Below are positions 13,101 to 25,500 of a stretch of DNA of 64,000 bases, in pieces. The stretch is from Aphelocoma coerulescens. Its lineage: Eukaryota; Chordata; Aves; Passeriformes; Corvidae. Under the pieces are notes generated by a model. That model was not told where the DNA came from, ran no database searches, and saw only the letters and a list, made by a program, of their open reading frames with translations. The stretch covers positions 47,056,214-47,120,213 of the forward strand of contig NC_091017.1 in assembly GCF_041296385.1 (NCBI RefSeq), read 5' to 3'. Each line of letters opens with the position of its first letter. Position 1 is the stretch's first letter. Both the position numbers and the translations under genes were made by a program.

Positions 13101-16100
13101 AGAAGGCAGATTTATCATTAGCTGAGTCACCATCAGCACTTAACCCATTTTGGTACCTTGTTTCTTCACACACTCTCTGCAACCATATTTGTGTAAATAA
13201 ATGACAGTTTACCTATTAGTATTCATAGCATTTACTAAACATGACATAAGCACTGCTTCAATATATACTCAGATGCTTTAGCTACTGGATACAAATCAGA
13301 TCATCTTTATCTACAGGAAACATGAGATGTCAGAAACATCACATGTACCATCTAGGTCTCAAATGCATCTGTATGTTTATTAGTAAAACAGACAAATATG
13401 TCACTACTACCACAACTGTCACCTTACGTGTTTCAGAGACTGACAATAATCTCTTTCTTTTTATGGCTATCAGCAATACTAAAATTGAGAATATAATTTC
13501 TTTAGTGACCCACTGCAGTGTGATTTAATCGATTTCTAGTATTAAAGAATTCAAACATGACCAAGAAGTGTACAGTTCACACTGCTGATGTAGGTTCTTG
13601 ATGCAAGTCTCCAGGTGCTCCATGGCCAGACTATACAGGACAGAGATTTTCATAAACCAAAGGAAAGAATCTTGATGGGTAAGAGATACAGAAGGTTTTT
13701 CAAAATACTGAGAGACAAAATTTGCATACCTGCTTCACTGCACAGATTCATATACAGGAAATTTTGATTTTTCTAAGCCTAACCTTTCAAACACAGTTGA
13801 GTCATTGAAGCTTCATATGGAATGGCTGAAGAAAAATCCTCCTTTTGAGAAGTGTCCCTGTACATTTCAAGATATGCAGATGAATGCTGCACAGCCAGGT
13901 GCAATGACTCCTTTTTCCTTGTATTATTCTATACATGATTCTATTAATATGTTTTAATATTAATGCAATGCCTTCTAGTAGTATGATAGTATGTCTAAAC
14001 GCTATGTAAATTACATGTTACCTGCCTCAGGAAGAAACAAGGAGTATGGATATGATTTCTTTCATTTGTTCATTTTCTTTTTCCATGTAACCATATTTCT
14101 TGAATTTCATCTGAACTATGACACATAACACCAAATGAATTTAATGTTAGAGAATGGAAGCAAAATGCACATACTTTGTGTTTTCAGAAGTCTCCCTTGA
14201 GAGTGTTCGTTCATAGAACTGATTACCTCAATCTCTGAAATGAGTATTTCCCAGATTACAGGAAAAAAAAACTACAGAAGGAAAGCTGTGGATCACATGC
14301 TTTGTCCCCAAGTTCAGCTGCTCTCAAAAGTGTTTTAGACATATATGAACTTGAAGGATCTTACAAATAAGACATTTTTTCAAAGTCACGTGTGCTTTCA
14401 GTAGCCTCCACTGTTGAAAAGCAAGGGAGCTATGAAGAAGTGTGGCCACAGACAGGATGGAATGCCTTGCTACACATAGTTCATATACAATATTACTTGT
14501 GGTTTTCCTATATAATGTAACATAAGTAAAAATGCATAAACATGTGTTAACTGAAATTAGTGCCAGGATGCCTATACTCAAACAAAGTATCAAAGCAGCC
14601 TTCTGAATTTGTCACAGAAGTGTTCTACTGATAACTCATGCATTTGAAACACATGGATCAAGACAGCAAGTACAAAAAATCACACTCTCATGTTATTAAC
14701 ATGAACTGGTCTGCAAAATGGCATATGTTTGATGAAGAATTGACTCTCTGTTCTCCAGAACAGCAGACCTGTATTCTCTTTAAAAGACACCAACTGTCCT
14801 TAGCTGTATTGAGTTCTCATTTTTGACTTTAGATTTGTTAGACTGAAACTCCTAGCCAATTTTTTTGGTAAGACATTTTACAGTTACAATGAGAAGCTAT
14901 GCTATAATTTTTATTATGTTTAATAACACCATTATATCATATAGAATCCATTAAAATTATTATACCTTTAAATCAGCACCAAGTGACTACATTAAAACAT
15001 AAGGATACTCTCAACCTTGAAGTGAAATCACATGCATTTAAACCCCTCTAACTATTGAAAGCATATTATCTAAAAATTTAGAGCCTCTTAGTTATCTGTT
15101 ACAACCAATTCCAATACTTTAGCCAATTCCATATAACTGGGTACAAACCATGTAACTGCTCTTATAATGATGTGAAAAATGACTACAGGCACTGCAGCTA
15201 TCACTCTGAAACTGGACCAACAGGATAATATTCTGCTAGTAAAACTAACTTCCTCTGTTCCAAGAGCAAACAGTTAAAAATGATCAGGAAAATAAATATG
15301 AAAAGGCCTTTTCAGGAAATAGGGAACAGAAGCTTATTGTTAATCTCACTCTTATATACATTGTTAGGCTATTGTTTCAACACCTTGGTACAAAGTTATT
15401 TGTCCTTAAGGCCTGTTTTTTGCTAGAATGTGTTTAACTACTGTGTAAGACTGCGGTTGTTCTTTGGGAGGGTGCTGAGGGCATTAGAGAGTGGGGTTTT
15501 CCTAAAGGCCTAAACCTCAGAAACGTAAAAAAACTAGGACTCTCAACCTGTGATTTACCAATGCAAGTAACAGGGTCTTTTGAGCCCAAATCAAAAGTGA
15601 CATTTTTTAAAACATCTATTTTACATATACCCAAATTTCTAAGCATCTGTATGTCTTTCAACAGTCAAGTTCCCAGTTACCTAAAATTCTCCTCCTGGAC
15701 CAAGCAAGCAATGCCTTGACTTAATGAAACCACTTTGGTGACAGCTGTGCTGTACGAACTTTGTTTTATCAATCTTAAATCTGAGGCACAAATATTCAAG
15801 AGATGTTCTCAGGTTTTTTTCACTCTCTATCAAAACCATGGAAGATGATGCTTCACCACCATGTTATTTTTAAAAACACTGTGCTGATGGACATTAAAAC
15901 ATCTGCCCCAGATATGGAAAACCTGGATTAAACTTCCAGAAGGATTTACAGTCACATCTTCCACTTCCGTGACACAATACCAAGCGTCATGCTATTGTCT
16001 GGTCTTTTGAGGACACTGGCCCTCTTTCATAGAGTAATCATTGTGGTAGAATAGAGTAATTCATGTGGCTTGCAGACCAAGAACTGGACTCCCTCTCATT

Positions 16101-17580
16101 AGCTTAAGAAAGAAAAAACTTACCTAGGAAAAAGGCAAGTTTGAGTAACTGCCTTCAGTTACTCTGAAATATTTACATCTGAGCAATACACTCTGAAATA
16201 TAAACACCTTCCCAGAGCTATCAATGGATAATACTGTGCTCACTTCTCAAGGGAGAACTGCACCAGGCTCTGGAGCCATGCATGATCCTGTGTGCAGCTG
16301 CCACTCTCAAGCTGCTGGTCCGTGTCAGGCAAAAGAAATCCACAGAAGTAACACAAGTCCCAAATCCTTCCTTCCGCTTCACAAAGACTTATGTTACAGA
16401 ACACACAGGGCCTAATGCCACTCTGCTTTTTCTTAAACCACCAGATTATGGCCAGGCCAGCTTTACACCTCCGCACTCTGTATTGAGCTTCTATTCCAAT
16501 TACCATGGCTAAATCCACAAAGGAATTTAGGCTTCTCAATAATTAACACAATGGTTTTCTGCCAATTTTCTAAGCTGCCAATCTAGTAATGAAAAAAGTA
16601 AGGGACCTATATGAAAAACAGTCCTTAGCTTTACCAATTAAGTAATTGAATACTACTACTCATAGTATAGAAAGTAGGAAACAGCCAAGCTACTGCAACT
16701 GAAGCTTTCAGGCACTGAACCCTAGGGTGAACACTTGTCACCTCAAATGAGTACAAAACCTCTCACTGCAAGTCAAACAACAGTGTAGAAAACCATCTTT
16801 CCATCAATGTTCCTTTAGTCAGTTTATTCACTTTACTACAATGATCCAACAACTGAAAACACAACCTAAAGACACAAGATAACTCTTCAGCATTTTAGAA
16901 TACCAGGTAATACCACCAGAGTCTAATATTTTTCAGCTATCTCGTTCTTTTTTTCCCTGCAAGTCTGATTTCAAAGGCAATATCTGGTTTTCATCAACCC
17001 AACATTTGTCAATAGCAACATATGCTACTGACATAATAAAAACAGCTGAAGTCAGACAAAGCCCACCAAGATACAATTGCTTTGGCAAACTCTTTCTTTG
17101 CAGCTCACAGTTTCACATAATCATGACAATTATCAGTCCTTCAGGCTGCAAAGAAGGTAGCTATTTCAAGAGCTCAGGTACATGACACCAGCACACTCAA
17201 CCTACTTGCAGCTACACTGCCTCCACCTTCGTCCACCTTCATGCTGTTTATCAGCAGGGAAAGGTGCTGCCAAAATGCCTGAGCCTACCAAGCATGCTCC
17301 TGCTCCCTACAAGAAAATTCCTTCCTACAGTATGATGTAGCACGCTCAACAGGAAACTCATAAAACAGAAAACTGATCCCTTTCTGTTCAAATCCCTTCT
17401 TCCCTGATGATCATAATTTCCCCAAAGATTTGACAAGTCCTCACACTAGAAGCTTGGAGGGAAAGGAGGACTTTGGTTTCCAGGAGGTTCTACATCTCCC
17501 AAAGGTGAAGTTATAGCATGATACCAACACACACCAGTGGATACTCTATACTCCACTTAGTCCTAGCCCAACAGGAGAAT

Positions 17581-17965
17581 GGCTCAGAAAATCAGAGCTG
17601 AGCTTGTGTTTGTTTTGTGTTCTTGTTAACAGAGGCACATTATAATGTAGTCATCTATCATGTACTGCTTCAGCTAAGTGAAAGTGAGAGCTCGTTCACA
17701 GTTTTTGTTTGCTATTTGTGTTCTTTACAGGACTGTTAATTGCAGAGCAGGCTATTAGTTTGAAACACTTGTTTGAGCTATATTCATGCTTTTCCTAGTG
17801 GGGGAAAGACAATTTGATGTTTGCTGTATTTCAGGCAATACAGGATGTTACAGTTGTGTTGCCAGTTAATTGCTCTATGTTGTATTATGTGTAGGTCAGA
17901 ACTAATTTTTCAGCTAACAGAACTTGACCCTTGTTTAGGCGGCAAGTAACAGAGACAAGAAGAGC
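17581..17965. other. Local T/G-rich block within C/A-rich surroundings
   Basis: Around 17,600-17,960 the given strand turns T- and G-rich (many TTTGTTT, TGTGTT and TTGCTG words), whereas flanking sequence is A- and C-rich. It contains two splice-acceptor-like pyrimidine tracts (TTCTTTACAG at about 17,721-17,730 and a TATTTCAG near 17,834). No open frame or repeat family is recognised. It could be an inserted sequence of opposite strand bias, a conserved non-coding element, or chance. Confidence 0.4.
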
Positions 17966-20900
17966 AAAGTCACCATGGGCAACATTATTTAAAGGATTTT
18001 TAGAAATTTCCTAATTCTTCTTCATCAGTACACCTTCACTGCTGATCAGTGAACATCAGTAATAAAAATTTCATAACTGCAGCCATGTTTTCCACCACAA
18101 ACTTTCTCCCTGAATGGAAAAATTCTTCCACAAGGAAGACAAGTCTACAGACACAACTCTAAAACAAGACTTCTTTGCCATCTCTGTTTATGAGATGCAG
18201 TGTATACTCCTTAGGAAAATTAGGCCATTAAAAAGACCTCAGTTCATATAACAAAGGCCAGTGCCACCTAGAAAGGTGGTGAGAAAAGGTCCTTAAAAAT
18301 ATTCTTTAACAGCAACAAACTACAAGCTGAAACAGTATGACTATACATATTTTGCACATTGGGTAGAGGAAGGAACACCTGTGTCATACCATAAATCTAT
18401 GGCAGTTGAAGTTGCACGAAAGAAGGCTTGAAGGGGAGTTCTTAAGATTCGTGAGAACTGGAAGTCAAAGGGAATATATTCTGAAGTAGATATCCTATTT
18501 TGTATCCATGAAGTTTTACACTTATTAGGTAGTTTCCTCTCATTGAAAAATAAACACATGGAAAGGCGGATTTCCCTTCCTAGAAATTGTTTACTTCCTC
18601 AGAACTTTAACATCCTCTGTTTTTCAAATTCATCTGCCTATCAGTAATAACAGCTCAAAAGACCCTTCTTTCCACTCAAGGCTATTTACTGTTCATCAGC
18701 TCGATGAAATGACTGTTCGAAACAGAAATGTTCAATTCTAACCCTTAGACAATGATCACTACAAGCAAGAATAGAGTAATAACATTTGCACTTAAAAAAC
18801 CTCAAGGATGAAGTCAGTGACTTGTGGTATCCTGTGCTTCTAAAATGCTTTGAAAGCTTCACATATATGGAAAAACAAAATTGAGAAGTCGAAAGGTAAA
18901 TTTTCTCTACAAAATTTATACAGAATAGCTAAATCACACAGTTTTCTATCTTACTTCCCAAAAGAGAGGGTAGAGATAAAAAAGTTGTCAAATTACAGCC
19001 TTGTACAAAAAGACATCAAAAGTAAAGTAGACATATCTTAGCAGAAGTTTAATTATTACAAATTTAATGTTCAAAACACATTAAACTGCATGTGATGTGT
19101 TTGCCCTGCCTTCTGGTTTGAACACATTGACTTAAAATTCAAGTTCATGTACATTTGATTCCTACAGCAATTAACAAATTGCTATAAGGAGACCATTAGA
19201 AAAGCATTCTATGTTATTTTTTTGCCTTTACATTCTGATGAGCAGGATGAAAAGAAATTACATGTGATTGACAGTTATCTGAAGACTAGAGTTTGAAACC
19301 AGACTGCAACAACAGAGGGGGGAAATCACTAATAGTTTTACATAGTATCTGTACAGCTTTTGGTTATTTATAACAAAATCAGCTTACGATAGATGGGTGG
19401 CATGAACTAGAAACACGTGAGTTAAGATCAAAGTCTAAACTGTCTGTAAGTTGAGTAGTTTAAATCATTTTAATAGTACTTTTAAAAAGAGAAATAGCAT
19501 TGAAATATAAAAAAACCAAACCTCTATGCTAACTTTTATGTGATCCACACAGAAAGAAGTCAACACACAAAATTTTTTTATGATGCAGTATTATTGCTGC
19601 CTTTGAAATGACAACACAAAGACATCTCTATTTCCTGATTCCTCCTCTTCATGAGGCTAACCTCGATTTCGATGGTGACATTTCAAACTCACAGGTGTGT
19701 CTGATACAGACAGCACAGAAAGTTTAACATGAAAAAACATCAAAACTGCACTGACCTTAATTTGCAAATCTGGTTAGCATTTGTAGGATCCCAAGTTGAA
19801 ATGCACAGCATAATTTGAACATAACTTCTGATGTTCATCAAGTTTTAAGAGGCAGGACTATTTATCTAACAGAACATTCCCCAAATATGGTAAAATTTGT
19901 GTATATGAACATGTGAAACCATTTCCAGTAATAAATACACTGTAAATAAGGTTAGAAGGTTCATTCAAGACGGTGCCAACCTTTTCAGCCAAGATCTTAC
20001 TAATGACAGTAAGACTTAAATGCCTGTGTAAGTAATAACAATCAGAAAATCATTGTATCAAGGGACGCAAACAGACACAAGTGCAACACTTTTTTCATCT
20101 TGTATCTATCTTTCCAGTAGTCTTCAAAAGAAATTTACAGGCACTTTGGGCTGAACCTAAAACTAGAATAGTGAAAAGCTGGATGCTAAGCCATTCTAAA
20201 AGCACACAAATTTACTGTAACTACACTTAATTAATTCAGGGAGGATTCCTACCATTGCATTCAAAGAGAGAAAACATCAATAAGAGCTTTCAAAAATACC
20301 GAAGTCTATAATAATTTCATTTGTAAGTGTCATTTTGCTAAATTCCTTTCTGCCCTCTTCAAGCAAACATTTAAATACATTCTAATTTCCTTGTTTAGTA
20401 TATGTCTTTGTAAAGAATACTATATACGCCCAGGTTCAAGGTAAGTCACAGACAAACAACTGCCTTGAAGTCACGCCCTTGCTTTTAAAAATGTTATTCA
20501 GATTGCATTCTTACAAGGCCAAACTTGAATCATCGTTTCAGCACTTGCAGTGTAAGACGCTAATTTCGGATTATGAGAAACAAGAAACAAGATTTCACAG
20601 TTTTGTAAAAGTAAGGGTAAAAATTCTACAACTGTATATTGTATCCACCAAAAAGGGTAGAGGCCTCACAGTACAGTTCCAAACCTATCCCTAAAAAAGT
20701 TCATTTAAAAAATTATCTGCTTTTGGGCCAAGAAAAGCTAAAAATTGTTTTAGCTCCTTAAGAAAGTACTTAGTAAAAACTATCCACAGGTTAGCACTAG
20801 AGAAAATAAGTCTAAAATTCAAAAGAAGTGGTTTCTTTTATGAAGATTTAAATTATATATATTGTTAGCTTGTTTTGACAAATTTAGGTATTGAATGTGA

Positions 20901-21671
20901 ATTTTTCACATGAGTATCTCCAATTAGTTCAGAAAAAACCCACACTTTTAATGACTATAGAGAAGCTGTTCCAAAACATATTGGAAGATAAAGTCCATAG
21001 AAGTCTAACTACAATATATACAATACTGAGGATGACAGTAGAATTGCACAGATTTGACAGGACTAGACACAAGAAAGCTTGCAATATAATTATGCTTTCA
21101 AGCTATGTTTGAACTCAAGCCACCTCCAAGCTCCAGCTCAGCCCATAATTTTAAAACCAAGCAGTACACTGAGAAACGGACATTTTCCATAAAAAAATTT
21201 ACAGTCCTAATACACTTGTGCCTAAAGCAAAATGCACGAAATATCCCACCAACATTCTAACAGATTTTTTCCCAGTTGAAACAATTTGGTACAAAACCAA
21301 GGGACAGAAATTAGAGCTCCCTAGCAGCTGATCTCATCTTCAGAACTGCTTTATTGCATTGCTGGTGCAGGACAGCTAGAGAGAATCCCATTTCCATAAT
21401 CGGCAGTCACATTGAAAACACAGACTTCAAATGCTTCATCTAAAGTGCTTATGAACAGACAGGACTCAACCATTTGGGTCTCCCAAGAATGAAATACAAC
21501 ACAAAGAATGAAACCACAGAAAGAGATAAATTTGTTTTCAAATCTGAAAATTTTAATTGGAATTACTATGTGTCCATATGAAGATTAAAAAACAATTTAA
21601 AAAATTAAATCTGTAGCTTGCCCTGGCACACTGTGTATAGGTTGGAATTTGACTAGAATGCAAACGTGACC

Positions 21672-21704
21672 TTTTGGGGTCTTTTTTGAATAAAAACCCC
21701 AAAA
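21672..21704. repeat. Inverted repeat with 9-bp arms
   Basis: TTTTGGGGT at 21672-21680 is perfectly complementary to ACCCCAAAA at 21696-21704, with a 15-base A/T-rich spacer. It is a small potential hairpin of no recognised family. No T run follows closely enough to argue for a functional terminator, and such terminators do not apply to polymerase II genes. Confidence 0.65.
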
Positions 21705-21841
21705 AACCTCTTGAATACTTAAGTATGTGAATTCTTCAAGGAGCTGGCTCATGTTTCTTCACACCTGTTTCCCCTTCACTCTTAGCATGTTTGTAGCTTT
21801 TCCTGAGATGACTGATTTCTCCACAGAACTTTGGAAGCCTG

Positions 21842-21853
21842 ATTTTTTTTTTT
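21842..21853. repeat. Homopolymer T run
   Basis: This is an uninterrupted run of about 12 T bases, followed by GGTCCCC. It is simple low-complexity sequence with no adjacent element recognised. Confidence 0.75.
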
Positions 21854-22520
21854 TGGTCCCCCATGAGGAATGCTATTGTTTAGGCCTCTTGTCAACATAC
21901 AATTTAACTACAGTATCTGAGCCCACAGTTTTAAGTAACATGTTCTGATCTATGCAAAATGCACCCCATGAGACCAGTCTAATTTTTTTTTCTTTGAAGC
22001 CACTGTAGCTGTCCCTGCACCAGAATAGAGGGTCCATATAGATGGCTCGTTGTATTTTCACTGCAGCAATTACATCTATCTTTCTCCTTTTCCCTTTCAA
22101 GCAATTTTGTAATACTCTTCCTGTCTCCTCTTGCACCTCCCAAAAGTCTCTTCACAGTATCTGCTCAAATTTTCCCACATACATTTCATCCATTCATAAG
22201 AAGCAGTAATCTTTCATCATAAGAACACTTCCCAAGTTCATCTTCAAAGCTACTACTTGCTTCTTCCTCAGACACCTTTTAAATTTTCATTTCTGCTACA
22301 GGAAATCAAGAAACAACTGGTATTGTAGTCAAACAGTGGTCAAAGCCCCCTGTTAATAAACTACTTTTCAGTTTACCTTTGCATCAAGCCTTTTCTGTCT
22401 TTTATGTTCAGCACCTACTGCAAAGAGAACTTGACCCTGCTGTACTTTTTGTAGCTCTTTTAGTCATACTGACACGTTTATTTTCATTTGTGTTTTTTAT
22501 CTAAGCAGTGACTGATTTTC

Positions 22521-22577
22521 AAGAATTATGTTTAAGAATTATGTTTTGTTCTACTAAGTAGAACAAAAAACAAATTC
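22521..22577. repeat. 13-bp tandem duplication joined to a near-perfect hairpin
   Basis: AAGAATTATGTTT is present twice in perfect tandem (22521-22533 and 22534-22546). The second copy runs into a hairpin whose arms TTTTGTTCTACT (22544-22555) and AGTAGAACAAAA (22557-22568) are perfectly complementary around a single A. Weaker pairing extends outward to about 22537 and 22577. No known transposon terminus matches. A palindrome this tight can promote replication slippage, which may explain the neighbouring duplication. Confidence 0.85.
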
Positions 22578-25500
22578 ACATCTGAATTAATTTAGCATAC
22601 CATCTCTCCAATTATTATTGCCTTGCTCATAAGAGGAGTATTTCCTCAAGCTGGAAGGCATCCTCCTACTGGCTTTGTATGTGTTAATTACAACAGGTGC
22701 TGTCTTTCAAACAATTTTGGTAGAGTTTGCAGTCCTGACAGTTAAAAGTGTGTCCTGAATTTGGCCTTTGCTCAAGACCATAAATCAGTCATCTGCGAAT
22801 CAAATGCCAATGGCAAAAGCATGTGAATGTGTAAATCTACAGCTATGCAAATAAGGAATTAAAAACCCCTCTCTTGTACTTGTTTAAAAGTAGAATGATA
22901 ATCTGCAAGGCTCAGATTACATGATCCGTATCTGTAAAGTGACCCTTATAGAAGAGGTCTCTTAAAAGACTTGAATTTTCCTGATTATCTGCATGTATGT
23001 CAAAACAAAGCCTTTGGTTTGGTCTTTATTCTACTCTCAAACCTGTCAGCCTTTTGTTTTGCTCTCATACAGTAGCACTTCATTTGATTAGCCTCTTTTA
23101 TATTTTACTTATTCAAAGTAAACCATTTGATTGCACCAGTCACACTGAAATAATTATTTCCTCCAGATTCCTAACAAATACAGATTTCTCCAAAAGAAAA
23201 ACTGCAATTACCATGAATTTGATTATCTGGAGAATGTCACTGCTTAGAGTTCCCTGTTCATTAGAAATTCACTAGAAACTAAATTAAATTAAATTTGTGC
23301 TGGCAACTGCTGTCTTCTGTCAGAATCTGCTTATTAAAATGTGTAACTGCATGACTGGCTAGAAGGAGCAGTGTGATGTACCTGATCAATATATGAATTA
23401 AATGAAACATAACCAGTGTTTTGCACTGGCACCCCTTTGGGTTGCTACTGCTTTCTTTTCTTTAAAATCTGTACTATTAGTAGGAAGAAAGAAAATACAC
23501 AGTTGATGCCTAAATCAGACAGTAACTGCTTAAGATTTTAACAAGTACAAAGCGCAAAATACACAAAAGTCAGTAGTGTAACGTTTATGTTCAAAAGGGA
23601 ATTATTTATTGTATACTTCATCTAGGCCAATCACTACATCTTAGGATTTTCTCAAGAGCTGAAAAGTCTGAAATTCAAAACACATAGATGCTTCATGACG
23701 TTTACAAACAGCTGTTAAAATACCAAGCCAAGCTTGGGCCATCTAACCCATTTATCCACTCCTTATGCAGGTCCATTATGGCTGCTTCATCGGAGAGAGC
23801 AAAACATCCTGTGCTAGAGACTTACTAAATAACCTTTCTGAAATTCCTTTGTAATTCTCACCAATCAATAATTGCCTCACACCAATTATTTATTCTTCCT
23901 TATTTATCATAGTCCAAGGTACTACAAAAGGTCTCATACCAACAGAATAGAGAATTTGAAGTTCTCAAATGAATACAAAATCCAATGTGAAACAGGCATT
24001 TAGTATCTTAAAATGCCATTTTGCACCTGCTTGATGCTGACATGTTGAATTACATTTATGTCTACAGAAATGTTTATATATGTTTATTTATATTTTAAAA
24101 AATGAAGGGTTTTTATCATCATGTCTAATTTTTTATTATTAAGAAAAAATGAACATTAAAAGAAAAACAGCAGTCAAAGCATCCAATTTATCTACCCCAT
24201 GCTTTGTTCTATTGCCGGAATCACTGCTTTTCACTTGTAGTCACTTCAGATAGTGAAAATACTGTTCATATGCACACAGACCCTCTGTAGCAACATGTAA
24301 TTTTCAGTTTATGCATTTTTCAGACATCAGAATTGATCCAGATAACTGAATCTTGGACAGCCTTCCCCACACCACCATTTGCTAAAACTAAACTTTGACA
24401 AAGTATTAGTATTAGCAAGTTAATCCCAGTGAGAGAGATGTGGTTTTATGAAACGTGATAGCACTCAAGGTACACTATGGTGATGAAGCTTTACATTCAG
24501 GCTATGGTTAATTAGGAGTCCTCAGACAACATGGCATCATGTTGACAAGAACACTCTATGGCTGCCTTGCTCTTGACATAGTCCCTACCCCTTCTAATCA
24601 CAGGCTACACCATCCAACCCTAAGCCTCTTAGGAAGGGTTACAGTCACCTTTCAGCCTTGCTGCAGCCTATTGGTGCTGCTCAGAAAAAAAAAAACCCAA
24701 ACCACAAAAACAACAATACATTAAGGAACCAGCCAGGTTGCTTTTAAACTGTTTGAAAAAAAAACAAAGACCCTTCCACCTATTTTGACCTTCAGTCACA
24801 ACTACTGATTTCTGATTATCATAACTGATGATCCTACAACCAAATGCAACCTTTAGAGAGCAATGCATTTTACTGTTTTTATAAACTTCAATGAATCTGA
24901 CTTTCAGCTGTGAGAACTGCAGTTACTCATTCCATTTCCATTTGGTTTCATCCTGCATCCCTGCATATTCTTTTGGGTCCTGAAGAAGCAAACAGATAAA
25001 GCCGCTGTGCTTGTGGACAAATTTAGTTGATCAGCCACTGCTGCTGAACTAAGGATAGCTTTAGGTATCCATCAAACAATTCAGTTGTACACAGCTTTAA
25101 TACTTGTACATAAAATGCAAGACCAGTACCCTTAAAATAAGTAAAGCTCTTACTATTCTATCTCTCAGCATTATTTAACAGCTATTTTATGAAAAGGCTA
25201 ATGAAAATGTTTAGTGCATAGCTTGATCATAGTAATGATTGAGAAGAAGAATGTTTGCTTTTCCTGTAACTGTGTTTTTCCCACTATTCTTTGAAACTCA
25301 GGACCTTCAGCATCACCTCTTCAAAACTGCACTATGTTACTCAGGTTACTTAAGAACACAGAACTACATCTGTGCTATTCAACCCCCTCATGGTGGTTGG
25401 TGAGGTTTTTAAGGGTGGATGAGTCAGAACACTATCTGTATTCAGTACAGAAAGTCCAAAAAAATCAATCTATTTCGGGAAAGAAGTTAGAAATAACAGA

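Noticed and set aside
16224..16539. Overlapping open frames on both strands (76 and 99 codons) in a slightly GC-richer patch.
   Set aside because: Neither translation is recognisable, lengths are within chance expectation, and overlap on both strands suggests a stop-poor patch rather than an exon.
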